DNA of 33,397 nucleotides from Fen-1258 sp964595365 (GTDB taxonomy: Bacteria; Bacteroidota; Ignavibacteria; Ignavibacteriales; Melioribacteraceae), in contig CAZQQC010000019.1 in assembly GCA_964595365.1 (NCBI GenBank), positions 1 to 33,397 on the forward strand. The letters are read 5' to 3'. The notes under the pieces are model-generated. The model was not told the origin of the DNA. It made no database searches and saw only the letters and a program-made list of their open reading frames with translations. Of this stretch, positions 1 to 8,042 are shown piece by piece. The translations under genes and the position numbers were made by a program. The first letter of the stretch is position 1; each line of letters begins with the position of its first letter.

Positions 1-282
1 GTTGGGATCAATTTCTAATTTAAGATCAATATTTTGGTTGAGATTTTTGCAAACCTTGCAGTTTGGAGAAACGCCGTGCTGAAAATTTTTTCGTGCTGTA
101 TTCGATCTGCCAGTGACATTCAAAAGGTTATTGCTGCTAACGCCAAAGAGAATAACTGCTTGCAAATCAAATTCGTTAACAAGAAAATTGCAGAGTTCAT
201 CCGGGAAAAAATCGTCGCCCGCGCGTGCGTATTCTGCAAGTTCATTTAACCGGCTGAGGAAGTCTAACTTAGCCCCTATCAA
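1..282 (-). CDS. GAF-domain protein, N-terminal part (runs off left edge)
   Basis: An uninterrupted minus-strand frame of 94 codons runs from a TTG at 282 to the window edge; an in-frame stop lies shortly upstream (about 310-312). No ATG or GTG is available near the N-terminus, and AAGAG sits 7 nt ahead of the TTG. Residues 1-32 look like a helical lead-in (LDFLSRLNELAEYARAGDDF), followed by a segment like the first strands of a GAF domain (residues 36-50, FDLQAVILFGV), then RSNTARKNFQ and a CxxC pair (Cys75, Cys78). GAF domains of this style usually head sensor histidine kinases, diguanylate cyclases or SpoIIE-type phosphatases, but the output domain lies outside the window. The GAF call is from pattern only. 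Plus-strand open frames across the same bases are shadows. Confidence 0.6.
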   Translation of the reverse strand, partial: MIGAKLDFLSRLNELAEYARAGDDFFPDELCNFLVNEFDLQAVILFGVSSNNLLNVTGRSNTARKNFQHGVSPNCKVCKNLNQNIDLKLEIDPN

Positions 283-332
283 TTTTTTTCTCTTATAGTT
301 TTCAGATGCTTAATATGTATAATTTGCTTGTA

Positions 333-361
333 ATTATAATAATTTTATTAAAGAGTTGAAA
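333..361 (-). promoter_or_regulatory. Candidate promoter for the GAF-domain gene
   Basis: On the minus strand a perfect TATAAT (333-338) lies 17 nt from a weak -35-like TTTCAA (356-361) and about 50 nt ahead of the TTG start at 282. The region is very AT-rich, so chance matches are likely. The 283-401 gap otherwise shows no gene and no clear terminator after the peptidase gene. Confidence 0.2.
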
Positions 362-401
362 CTGGCAAGGCGCAGATAATCACCGCCGGTCTCATATACC
401 G

Positions 402-2573
402 TTATAAGTTATCAAGAAAGTAGTCCGTAATCTTATTGTACAGATGAAGAGCATCTACACCAGCTACACCGTGTTGATGACCAACATATGGATAGTAATC
501 CAAAGATTTGTTCAAGTCGGCACATTTCTTTGCAAAAGCAAGTGTGTTTTGCCAGACAACAGTTGGGTCGCTTGTTCCATGAACAAGTAGAAGTCTTCCG
601 TTTAGATTTTCAACGTAATTGAGCAAACTGGATTCTTTATAACCTTCAGGATTTGTTTGAGGTGTATCCATGTAACGTTCGGTGTACATAACTTCGTAGT
701 ATTTCCAATCTATCACAGCACCGCCTCCAACTCCAACTTTGAAAGCGCCGTTGGTCTTGAGCATTAAAGACGTTGTCATAAATCCGCCGTAACTCCAGCC
801 GAAAACTCCGAACCGATTTGAGTCGATATATGGAAGCGACTTCAAATAATTCACGCCTGTCATCTGATCTTTTACTTCGATAGTGCCGAGATGTTGGAAT
901 GTTGCCTGTTCAAATTCTAATCCGCGGTTAGCAGAGCCTCTATTATCTAATGTGAAAATAATAAAACCTTTTTGAGCCATTAAGTAGAACCACAAATAAT
1001 ATCTGCTCGAACCGAAAATATTTCTAACTTCTTGATCGTGGGGTCCGCCGTAAACGTAAACAATTACCGGATATTTTTTTGTCGAATCAAAATTGGCAGG
1101 TGTGATCATGCGGCAGTATAAATATGTTCCTTCATCATTTTTGATAGTGAATATTTTTGTTTTGCCAATCCTGTAGTCTTTGAGAGGATCTTCCGCAGTC
1201 AAAAGATTTCGAACAAGTTTGCCATTTTTATCCAGCAGGTTTATAATGCGGGGAGTTGAAACATTGTTATAGGAATCTATAAAGTACTCGCTATTAGAAC
1301 TTGCCAGTACATTGTGCAATCCGTACTCCGATGTAAGCCTGGTCATCTTTCCGTTTTCGATATTAACACGGTAGTAGTCGCGGTTCAACGGACTCTCTTT
1401 CGTAGAAGCGATGAAAATGTTTTTACCTTCTTTGTCGAAACCATCAAAATCTAAAATCACCCATCTACCGCTTGTTATCTGTTTAAGCAGTTGACCATCT
1501 GTGTCGTACAAATATAAATGATTGTAACCGTCTCTTTGCGAAAGCCATAAGAATTTGTCGTTTGATTTTGGAAGGAAGAAAAGCGGATTTAACGGTTCAA
1601 CATATTTCTCATTTTTTTCTTCAAACAGGGTCTTCACAACTTTGCCGGTTGTAACATCATATTTTTTCAGCTCAAGCTGGTTTTGGTCGCGATTCAAATG
1701 TGCAACGTAGAAATATTTTTCATCGGGCGACCACGTTAAACTGGCTAAATACTGATCGAGCGGTTCACCGGTTTTCAGCCACGTTGTTTGACCGGTCTTA
1801 ATATTATAGATGCCAATCGTAACATGGTGGCTTGTTTGTCCCGCCATGGGGTACTTAATATTTTTCAAATGCGCGGGAGTGTAGTTGATGTCAACCAACG
1901 GATAATCGGTAACCATTGTTTGATCCATACGGTAAAAGGCAATATAATTGTTATTCGGCGACCAAAATATTCCTTTGTTAATGCCAAACTCATTTCTATG
2001 CACCGCCTGACCGTTTACGATGTTTGTATCTTTATCAAACGAAATTTGTGTTTCCTTATTGCCATCTAACTTAACGAATAAATTATTCTGTATAGTATAA
2101 GCAACTTGCCTGTTGTTCGGCGATACTTCAATATTCTGCACGGTTTCCGGCAGCGAATATATTTGTGACAGTGTCTTTGTTTTGTAATTAAAAGAAAAGT
2201 ATTCCTGTCCGTTCCAGAAATAAAATTTATCTAAAGAAGCCCATGTAATATTTGGAAAATTTTTCAAAGTTTTATTACCGTCTTTCTTCATCCTTAAATT
2301 CAGTTCACTCAATTTAAGCAGAGAGTCAACTTCGGGTCTCTTAACGGAAGATGTAAGCAGTGACGAATTTTCTCCGGTGCCTGCAACCCAAACAAAACTT
2401 TCTTTATTTGGAAGCCAGCTTAGTTGTCTCAGGTTTTTAGGTGCGAATTTCTGGTAAGCATTTAAGGCTACATCTTCAATAGTAAATAATTTTTCTTGCG
2501 AAAGAATTTGCGGTGATAAAATGAATGTTAGCAGCAAGACAAATAGCGGTCTTTTCACTTTTTTGTTCTCCAC
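402..2573 (-). CDS. Secreted S9 family dipeptidyl/tripeptidyl peptidase (DPP-IV type)
   Basis: A serine exopeptidase expected to release N-terminal Xaa-Pro di- or tripeptides from peptides in the periplasm. The 723-residue product opens with a signal peptide (core LFVLLLTFILS, cut near residue 25), then an eight-bladed-propeller region (about 40-470) and a C-terminal alpha/beta-hydrolase. The catalytic triad is visible: Ser594 in GWSYGG, Asp669 in HGTSDP, His701 in GHQHG. The TERYMDTP segment after the Ser is typical of DPP-IV. The N-terminus-binding Glu pair of DPP-IV appears as HRNEFG, with one Glu replaced by Asn, so di- versus tripeptidyl activity cannot be decided. The start is GTG at 2573; a second in-frame GTG at 2558 has a better-placed GGAG 9 nt upstream and gives a more usual signal peptide beginning MKRPLFV. 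It follows the clpP terminator and is probably transcribed alone. Confidence 0.9.
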   Translation of the reverse strand: MENKKVKRPLFVLLLTFILSPQILSQEKLFTIEDVALNAYQKFAPKNLRQLSWLPNKESFVWVAGTGENSSLLTSSVKRPEVDSLLKLSELNLRMKKDGNKTLKNFPNITWASLDKFYFWNGQEYFSFNYKTKTLSQIYSLPETVQNIEVSPNNRQVAYTIQNNLFVKLDGNKETQISFDKDTNIVNGQAVHRNEFGINKGIFWSPNNNYIAFYRMDQTMVTDYPLVDINYTPAHLKNIKYPMAGQTSHHVTIGIYNIKTGQTTWLKTGEPLDQYLASLTWSPDEKYFYVAHLNRDQNQLELKKYDVTTGKVVKTLFEEKNEKYVEPLNPLFFLPKSNDKFLWLSQRDGYNHLYLYDTDGQLLKQITSGRWVILDFDGFDKEGKNIFIASTKESPLNRDYYRVNIENGKMTRLTSEYGLHNVLASSNSEYFIDSYNNVSTPRIINLLDKNGKLVRNLLTAEDPLKDYRIGKTKIFTIKNDEGTYLYCRMITPANFDSTKKYPVIVYVYGGPHDQEVRNIFGSSRYYLWFYLMAQKGFIIFTLDNRGSANRGLEFEQATFQHLGTIEVKDQMTGVNYLKSLPYIDSNRFGVFGWSYGGFMTTSLMLKTNGAFKVGVGGGAVIDWKYYEVMYTERYMDTPQTNPEGYKESSLLNYVENLNGRLLLVHGTSDPTVVWQNTLAFAKKCADLNKSLDYYPYVGHQHGVAGVDALHLYNKITDYFLDNL

Positions 2574-2603
2574 TAAAATTTTAACGACTTAATTGTTTAA
2601 AAT

Positions 2604-2633
2604 AAAAAAGGGACATGTTAAGTGCCCCTTTTT
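2604..2633 (-). terminator. Intrinsic terminator of the tig-clpP unit
   Basis: Read on the minus strand, AAAAAGGGGCA pairs with TGTCCCTTTTT (11 bp including one G-U) around a 7-nt loop, and a T-run follows. It begins 13 nt after the clpP stop. The G-U pair becomes an A/C mismatch on the plus strand, so it works best in the clpP direction. Confidence 0.85.
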
Positions 2634-2646
2634 AGAAGCTGCTTGC

Positions 2647-3309
2647 TTATTTTTTGTTGTTGTTTAGACTTGCTCTGTGCACCAAAATATTGTCAATAAG
2701 TTTGTATTCTTTAGCTTCATCTGCAGTTAAAAAGTAATCTCTATCGCAATCTTTTGCTATCTGCTCGAAAGATTTGCCCGTGTGTTCAGCCAGTATGCTG
2801 TAGATAGTATCCCGCGTTTTAATCATTTCTTTTGCGTGAATTTCAATGTCTGTTGTTTGCCCCTGTAAACCGCCGACCCACGGTTGATGAATCATAATTT
2901 TGGAATGAGGAAGAGAAGTTCGCTTTCCAGCTTCGCCGCCTGCAAGCAGAACCGCGCCCATGCTTGCAGCTAATCCAACACAAATTGTGGAAACTTTGGA
3001 ACGTATATATCTCATAGTATCGTAGATTGCCAAACCAGCAGAGACACTTCCACCCGGAGAATTAATATAAAGATTAATATCTTTTTCGGGATCTTCTGCT
3101 TCAAGAAAAAGTAACTGAGCAATTGTAAGGCTGGCAACGTGATCGTCTATGGCCATTCCAAGAAAAATAATTCGTTCTCGAAGGAGGCGGGAAAAAATAT
3201 CCATTCCGCGTTCGCCGCGCCCTGTCTGTTCAATTACATAAGGAACAAGCTGGTTGTAAATTTCATATTTTTTTGTTAATTGTGCTTCTGTAAGAATATT
3301 ATGCTTCAT
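2647..3309 (-). CDS. clpP: ATP-dependent Clp protease proteolytic subunit
   Basis: ClpP is the tetradecameric serine peptidase of the cytosolic ClpXP/ClpAP complex and degrades unfolded or tagged proteins delivered by a Clp ATPase. The 220-residue product has Ser116 in GLAASMGA, His141 in IMIHQPW and Asp191 in DRDYF, the usual catalytic triad, plus the YINSPGGSV strand and the gated N-terminal segment. The chosen ATG at 3309 has AAGGAAAG just upstream; an earlier in-frame start would add a lysine/arginine-rich 20 residues that are really the end of tig in another frame. It overlaps the tig stop by 11 nt, so translation is probably coupled. No Clp ATPase gene lies in the window. Confidence 0.97.
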   Translation of the reverse strand: MKHNILTEAQLTKKYEIYNQLVPYVIEQTGRGERGMDIFSRLLRERIIFLGMAIDDHVASLTIAQLLFLEAEDPEKDINLYINSPGGSVSAGLAIYDTMRYIRSKVSTICVGLAASMGAVLLAGGEAGKRTSLPHSKIMIHQPWVGGLQGQTTDIEIHAKEMIKTRDTIYSILAEHTGKSFEQIAKDCDRDYFLTADEAKEYKLIDNILVHRASLNNNKK

Positions 3310-4606
3310 TGTGTCTTTCCTTTTTCTCTTTCGATTTTTCCTCTGCGTCAACCTCCTTAATTTTTGCATTCTCCTTAAGGAATTTGACTACCTTTTCCTC
3401 TAACAACATTTCAGAGCGATTCGTGTCCTTGTAGTATTTTACCAACTTAGCTGCTGAAATTCCGGTTTTATCCGCTTCCTCTTTTGCGAGCTCTTCAAGT
3501 TCAGAATTTTCCACTTTTATATTCTCTGCTGCAGCTATATTTTCAAGAATGATTTGCCATTTCGCATTCCATTCGGCTCTTGGCTTGTAGTACCCGGTAA
3601 CCGCATCTTCATCGAAATGAGGTGTTTTATATCGTTTAGAGTTTTCTCTCTCCAAATCAACTAAACGTCTGTGTATTGATGATACATACCCCTGAGGCGG
3701 GATGAAGTCGTTATTTTTAACTACGGTGCCAAGCAGATTGTTATTTACAATCTCTTCCGATTGTTTCTTGTAATATTCTTCAAAATTTTTATAAAGCATG
3801 GATTTTAGTTCATCAAGAGTTGAAGCTTTGTTCGCCGATAACTTCTTAATGAGTTCTTCCGTAAGCTCCGGTTTTACTATTTTTTCTATCATGGTAATTT
3901 CAGCTGTATAGGTAAATTCTTCTCTGTGCAGCTCTTCGCCATGGTGATGTTCATCCACAAAAGAGAAGTTGAACGAATCACCGACCTTCTTATTCTGAGC
4001 GTTGTCAACAATTTGAATATTTACTTTTTCATCGCTCAAGTCTATCTGCATATTTTCGTTTCTTGAACCGATCATGGGAACGCCTTGTGAGTCTATTCTC
4101 TGTAAGTTTACAGTTATTCTGAAAAGCTTATCGATCACCTGATCTGCTTCCTCGAATTTGAAATGAGGTTTTAACAAATAGTTTATTTCTTTTTCAATGT
4201 CATCGTCTTTTATTTTAAAAATTGGTTTTTCAATTTCAAGGTTCTTATAATTTTTCAATTCTAATTTTGGTTTGATTTCATACTTCACCTTGAAGGAAAG
4301 TTTTGTACCCGGTACAAAATCAATATCGGTCATTTGAGGGGTGCTAACAGGTTTTAAGTTATTTTCATCAACTACATCCCAGAATTTTTTATTTGCAATC
4401 TTTTCGCTTGCTTTGTACTCAATTGCTTCACCATAAAGTTTCTTGATCATAGACATCGGTGCTTTGCCCTTTCTGAAACCATCTATTGCAATTGATTTTC
4501 TTTCTTCCGAGTAAGCTTTTTCGATTTCGGAAATAATCTCGTTGTATAGTAGGTTAACTTCTACCTCTTGCTGCGAATTTGTTAATTCGTTTATCTTAAT
4601 TTCCAA
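3299..4606 (-). CDS. tig: Trigger factor (ribosome-bound chaperone)
   Basis: Trigger factor binds the ribosome exit tunnel and shields nascent chains. The 435-residue product carries the ribosome-docking signature GFRKGKAP at 43-50 and the long helical C-terminal chaperone arms (about 260-435). The middle segment (about 150-250) sits where the FKBP-type prolyl isomerase lies, but it is divergent and holds a histidine-rich stretch, DEHHHGEELH, so isomerase activity is doubtful. The start is TTG at 4606, supported by ATGAGG five nt upstream (GAGG). The gene lies 38 nt after tRNA-Leu and overlaps clpP, with the conserved order tig-clpP. The end is lysine/glutamate-rich (KSKEKKERHNEA). Confidence 0.93.
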   Translation of the reverse strand: MEIKINELTNSQQEVEVNLLYNEIISEIEKAYSEERKSIAIDGFRKGKAPMSMIKKLYGEAIEYKASEKIANKKFWDVVDENNLKPVSTPQMTDIDFVPGTKLSFKVKYEIKPKLELKNYKNLEIEKPIFKIKDDDIEKEINYLLKPHFKFEEADQVIDKLFRITVNLQRIDSQGVPMIGSRNENMQIDLSDEKVNIQIVDNAQNKKVGDSFNFSFVDEHHHGEELHREEFTYTAEITMIEKIVKPELTEELIKKLSANKASTLDELKSMLYKNFEEYYKKQSEEIVNNNLLGTVVKNNDFIPPQGYVSSIHRRLVDLERENSKRYKTPHFDEDAVTGYYKPRAEWNAKWQIILENIAAAENIKVENSELEELAKEEADKTGISAAKLVKYYKDTNRSEMLLEEKVVKFLKENAKIKEVDAEEKSKEKKERHNEA

Positions 4607-4643
4607 ACAAACCTCATAAAATAAATTGAAAAAGTAGCTTAAT

Positions 4644-4727
<84 letters not shown>

Positions 4728-4765
4728 AAATGGCTTGCAAAATTAATTAAAGAAGCGAGAAAAAT

Positions 4766-4773
4766 CAAAAATA
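4766..4773 (-). promoter_or_regulatory. Candidate -7 box for tRNA-Leu/tig/clpP
   Basis: On the minus strand TATTTTTG matches the Bacteroidota-style TAnnTTTG -7 box, about 39 nt ahead of the tRNA 5' end. No clear TTTG -33 box is seen at the right distance, and the region is AT-rich. Confidence 0.3.
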
Positions 4774-4807
4774 GAGTATCTTTCATAAATCTTTAGACTG
4801 TTCATGA

Positions 4808-4835
4808 TTTGAAGAGAGGGAATTTCTTATATTAA
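4808..4835 (+). promoter_or_regulatory. Candidate promoter for the kinase-murA operon
   Basis: TTTG (4808-4811), 16 nt, then TATATTAA (4828-4835), which partly matches TAnnTTTG. It ends 23 nt before the GTG start, the same spacing as other candidates in the window. The 4728-4858 gap is the divergent promoter region between the minus-strand tRNA unit and this operon. Confidence 0.3.
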
Positions 4836-4858
4836 AAACAAAAATTATTCGGATTTAG

Positions 4859-6763
4859 GTGGAAGACTTAATAGGAAAGATAATCGACAATTACAGAATT
4901 GTTTCGGTGCTTGGCAGAGGCGGAATGGGAATTGTATATAAAGCTTACGATACAAAACTCGACCGATATGTAGCTATCAAGATGTTAAATGCCAGTGCAC
5001 ACAATAAAGAACGTTTCATCGAACGATTTAAGCGAGAGGCAAAGAATCAGGCAAAGTTGTCTCATCCGAACATTGTCACAGTTTACGGACTCATCGAATA
5101 CTCGAACCTTTTAGGAATTGTGATGGAATATGTTGAAGGTGAAAGTCTTGAAAAAGTAATAGATCGTCAGGGGCGCTTCAATCTATACGATGTAATTTAT
5201 ATTCTCAAACAATTGCTCTTAGGAATGGGGTATGCTCATTCCAAAGGATTTGTTCACAGAGATATAAAACCTTCCAACATAATTTTGAACAAAGAAGGCA
5301 TTACCAAAATAATGGACTTCGGTATTTCGAAATCACTATACGACAACAGTGTTACGAAAACCGGCTCCAAAATTGGAACTGTTTTTTATATGAGCCCGGA
5401 ACAGGTAAAAGGGCAAGAGGTAACCAATAGAAGTGATATATATTCAATTGGTTGTACCGTATATGAGATGATCGTTGGCCAACCGCCGTTCGATTATACC
5501 AGCGAATACGAAGTTATGGATGGTCACCTTAAGAAAGCCCCGACAAAAATTTCATTGAAGATGACTTCAATTCCAGAACAAGTTGATAAGATTGTTTTGA
5601 AAGCTTTAGAAAAAAGTCCCTTAAACCGTTACAGTTCTTGTGAGGAGATGTATCACGATGTGCAAGAGCTGGATAAACACGTTGCAAAATTATATACCAG
5701 TTATTTTAAGAAAACCGAACCGAGATCTAAAAAATATAAAGTCATGTCGATCAGTGCATTTGCCGGATTTACACTTTTTCTTGTTGGACTTTCATATTTT
5801 GTTTACGTACAGGTGAATGCTTTGATTACCTCGAATGAACTCGACAAGTTCAAGAAGTACAGCATACAGCAACTTTTTTCTACGAATGAAAGTAAGTATA
5901 AATTCAGTCAGATAACAAAAGTTGAAACCGGTACATTAAGAAATTTAAATTCCATTGCTATTGTCAATAATAAATTTGCAGTTGCCGTAGGCGACAGCGG
6001 AACTATTCTTACATCTCAAGATAATGCAGCAACATGGAAGAGTAATCACTTTAGCCGCCCTGTTGTATTGAGCGATGTATCTCTTTTTGCAGGCGGGAAA
6101 GCACTGGTTGTTGGCGATTCATCTTCTGTTTATCTTAGTACTAATAATCTGGATTCATTAGTACTTGTTCCAATAGAAAAAGGGTATACTTTCTTTAGAA
6201 TAAAATTCATCAATGACAAAATGGGATTTATTACAGGCAATAAGGGATTGATTTTGAGAACTCAAAACGGTGGAATTAACTGGACAAAAGTATCTACCGC
6301 CACAAATGAAGTTATATTTGACCTTGCCTTTTTCGATTCCAAACGTGGCGTGGCTGTTGGTTGGAACGGAACAATGTTATCAACTTCCGACGGAGGAAAT
6401 ATTTGGACAAAGTTAAATGCATTTCCTACGGATAATTATTTGAAATCAATCGACGTCAATGCTAATGGATATGGTTTGATTGTTGGCGGAAACGGTACAG
6501 TTTTATGGACAAAAAATTACGGCGATTCCTGGGAAAAAGAGGAAATGAAAATGAGTAACGGATTACAGAAAGTTAAATTTATTTCCGAGGACGATGCAAT
6601 TATAATAGGCGGCAAAGGAATCATACTTGTATCCAAAAACAAAGGGGAAAGCTGGAACCTGGTTGATTCGCAAATATTTTCTAACATGAATGCTCTTGCT
6701 GTCGATCCTACTGGCAGAATATTTATTGTTGGCATAAATGGAATGATGTTTAAAATTTATTGA
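4859..6763 (+). CDS. Transmembrane Ser/Thr protein kinase with Ycf48-like propeller sensor domain
   Basis: A Hanks-type kinase fills residues 12-275. It has the glycine loop LGRGGMG, Lys41 in AIKML, HRDIKPSN (catalytic Asp135), DFG at 153-155, and a Thr-rich activation loop ending MSPEQ. A single transmembrane helix lies at about 295-317, followed by a linker. Residues 355-634 hold repeated units of the type VGxxGTIL-T-D-G-W (near 376, 458, 499, 541, 582, 623), the pattern of Ycf48/BNR-like beta-propellers. Topology therefore suggests an outside propeller sensing something and an inside kinase. It is probably cotranscribed with murA, which starts 12 nt downstream, so a role in controlling cell-wall precursor synthesis is plausible but inferred. 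The start is GTG with only a weak Shine-Dalgarno sequence. The ligand and substrates are unknown. Confidence 0.9.
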   Translation: MEDLIGKIIDNYRIVSVLGRGGMGIVYKAYDTKLDRYVAIKMLNASAHNKERFIERFKREAKNQAKLSHPNIVTVYGLIEYSNLLGIVMEYVEGESLEKVIDRQGRFNLYDVIYILKQLLLGMGYAHSKGFVHRDIKPSNIILNKEGITKIMDFGISKSLYDNSVTKTGSKIGTVFYMSPEQVKGQEVTNRSDIYSIGCTVYEMIVGQPPFDYTSEYEVMDGHLKKAPTKISLKMTSIPEQVDKIVLKALEKSPLNRYSSCEEMYHDVQELDKHVAKLYTSYFKKTEPRSKKYKVMSISAFAGFTLFLVGLSYFVYVQVNALITSNELDKFKKYSIQQLFSTNESKYKFSQITKVETGTLRNLNSIAIVNNKFAVAVGDSGTILTSQDNAATWKSNHFSRPVVLSDVSLFAGGKALVVGDSSSVYLSTNNLDSLVLVPIEKGYTFFRIKFINDKMGFITGNKGLILRTQNGGINWTKVSTATNEVIFDLAFFDSKRGVAVGWNGTMLSTSDGGNIWTKLNAFPTDNYLKSIDVNANGYGLIVGGNGTVLWTKNYGDSWEKEEMKMSNGLQKVKFISEDDAIIIGGKGIILVSKNKGESWNLVDSQIFSNMNALAVDPTGRIFIVGINGMMFKIY

Positions 6764-6775
6764 TTTGGAAAAATA

Positions 6776-8041
6776 TTGGAAAAGTTTGTAATTCATGGTG
6801 GTAAAAAATTACATGGCCGGGTTCAGATAAGCGGCGCAAAGAATTCGGCATTAGTCTTAATGCCGGCAACTCTTCTGAATGCGGGGGAAAATCAACTTGA
6901 TAATATTCCAGAGGTTAACGATATCTACACAATGATCAAGCTGTTAAGTTACCTTGGAGTTCAGTCTGATTTTGCAAATCATACTTTAACTTTGGATACA
7001 TCCGATGTTAAGAATCAAACTGCGCCTTACGAGCACGTGAAAAAGATGAGAGCTTCCGTGTATGTTCTTGGACCTTTGCTTGCAAGATTTGGCTATGCAA
7101 AAGTTTCTTTGCCCGGCGGGTGTGCCTGGGGTCCCAGACCTATAAATCTGCACCTGGATGCTATGAAGAAACTCGGTTCTGAGATTCGAATAGAAGAAGG
7201 ATACATTATTGCCGAAGCCAGCAGATTGCATGGTGCGAAGATTCATTTTGATATTTCCTCTGTAGGTGCTACCGGAAATGCTTTGATGGCTGCGTGTTTG
7301 GCAAACGGTACTACTTTAATATCCAATGCAGCGATTGAGCCGGAAATCTCTTTGCTTGTTGAATATCTTGTAAGGATGGGAGCAAAAATAAATGGTATCG
7401 GTACAACCTCCCTTGAGATTGAAGGAGTGAATGATCTTCACCCTGCTCAAATTGTAAATATAGACGATAGAATTGAAGCGGCAACTATTCTTGTTGCAGG
7501 AGCTATTACGAGAAGTAAGATTGAAATTGATTATAGAAATCACGAGCATATTAAATTTATCCTTATTAAACTAGAAGAAAGCGGGGCTAATCTGTTGTAT
7601 AATAAAAAATTAATTATTATAGATGCTTCAGAGCTTTGTCCCAAAAATATTGATATTATGACGGCTGAATATCCTGGATTTCCAACCGATATGCAGGCGC
7701 AATGGACAGCGTACATGGCAACTGCAATGGGCACAAGTAAAATTGTTGATACTATTTATCATGACCGGTTTAGCCACGTACCGGAACTGAATCGCTTAGG
7801 AGCAAATATCGAGGTTTTCAACAACAGTGCAATAGTTACAGGAGTACCTTCACTTAAAGGCGCTAAAGTTATGTCTACAGACTTGCGTGCAAGTGCATCG
7901 CTTGTTTTAGCAGGATTAGCAGCCACCGGCACTACCGAGATTTTAAGAATCTATCACATAGATAGAGGATACCAAAGAATTGAAGAGAAATTAAAAATCT
8001 TAGGCGCTGATATTGATAGAGTAATAACTACGGAATATTAG
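6776..8041 (+). CDS. murA: UDP-N-acetylglucosamine 1-carboxyvinyltransferase
   Basis: MurA transfers enolpyruvate from PEP to UDP-GlcNAc, the first committed step of peptidoglycan synthesis, in the cytosol. The 421-residue length is normal for the family. Visible signatures are GAKNSAL with Lys22-Asn23, and the active-site loop LPGGCAWGPRP with Cys116, the residue attacked by fosfomycin (an Asp here would mean resistance). The tail FPTDMQAQ and the RASASLVLAG segment also fit. The start is TTG at 6776, 12 nt after the kinase stop, with TTGGAAAA upstream. The next gene begins after a single base, so all four genes from 4859 to 11676 look like one operon. Confidence 0.97.
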   Translation: MEKFVIHGGKKLHGRVQISGAKNSALVLMPATLLNAGENQLDNIPEVNDIYTMIKLLSYLGVQSDFANHTLTLDTSDVKNQTAPYEHVKKMRASVYVLGPLLARFGYAKVSLPGGCAWGPRPINLHLDAMKKLGSEIRIEEGYIIAEASRLHGAKIHFDISSVGATGNALMAACLANGTTLISNAAIEPEISLLVEYLVRMGAKINGIGTTSLEIEGVNDLHPAQIVNIDDRIEAATILVAGAITRSKIEIDYRNHEHIKFILIKLEESGANLLYNKKLIIIDASELCPKNIDIMTAEYPGFPTDMQAQWTAYMATAMGTSKIVDTIYHDRFSHVPELNRLGANIEVFNNSAIVTGVPSLKGAKVMSTDLRASASLVLAGLAATGTTEILRIYHIDRGYQRIEEKLKILGADIDRVITTEY

Positions 8042-8042
8042 T

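Noticed and set aside
120..135. Apparent frameshift in the minus-strand GAF gene
   Set aside because: Recounting the run shows four T residues on the minus strand (AACCTTTTG), which keeps the frame open throughout.
34..298. Two plus-strand open frames of 71 and 61 codons at the left edge
   Set aside because: They lie opposite a minus-strand frame with clear protein-like, GAF-type sequence, and their own translations show no recognisable features or ribosome sites.
340..401. Minus-strand stretch reading YETGGDYLRLASFNSL after the S9 peptidase
   Set aside because: It has an in-frame stop right upstream, no start codon, and is only about 20 codons long; it may be chance.
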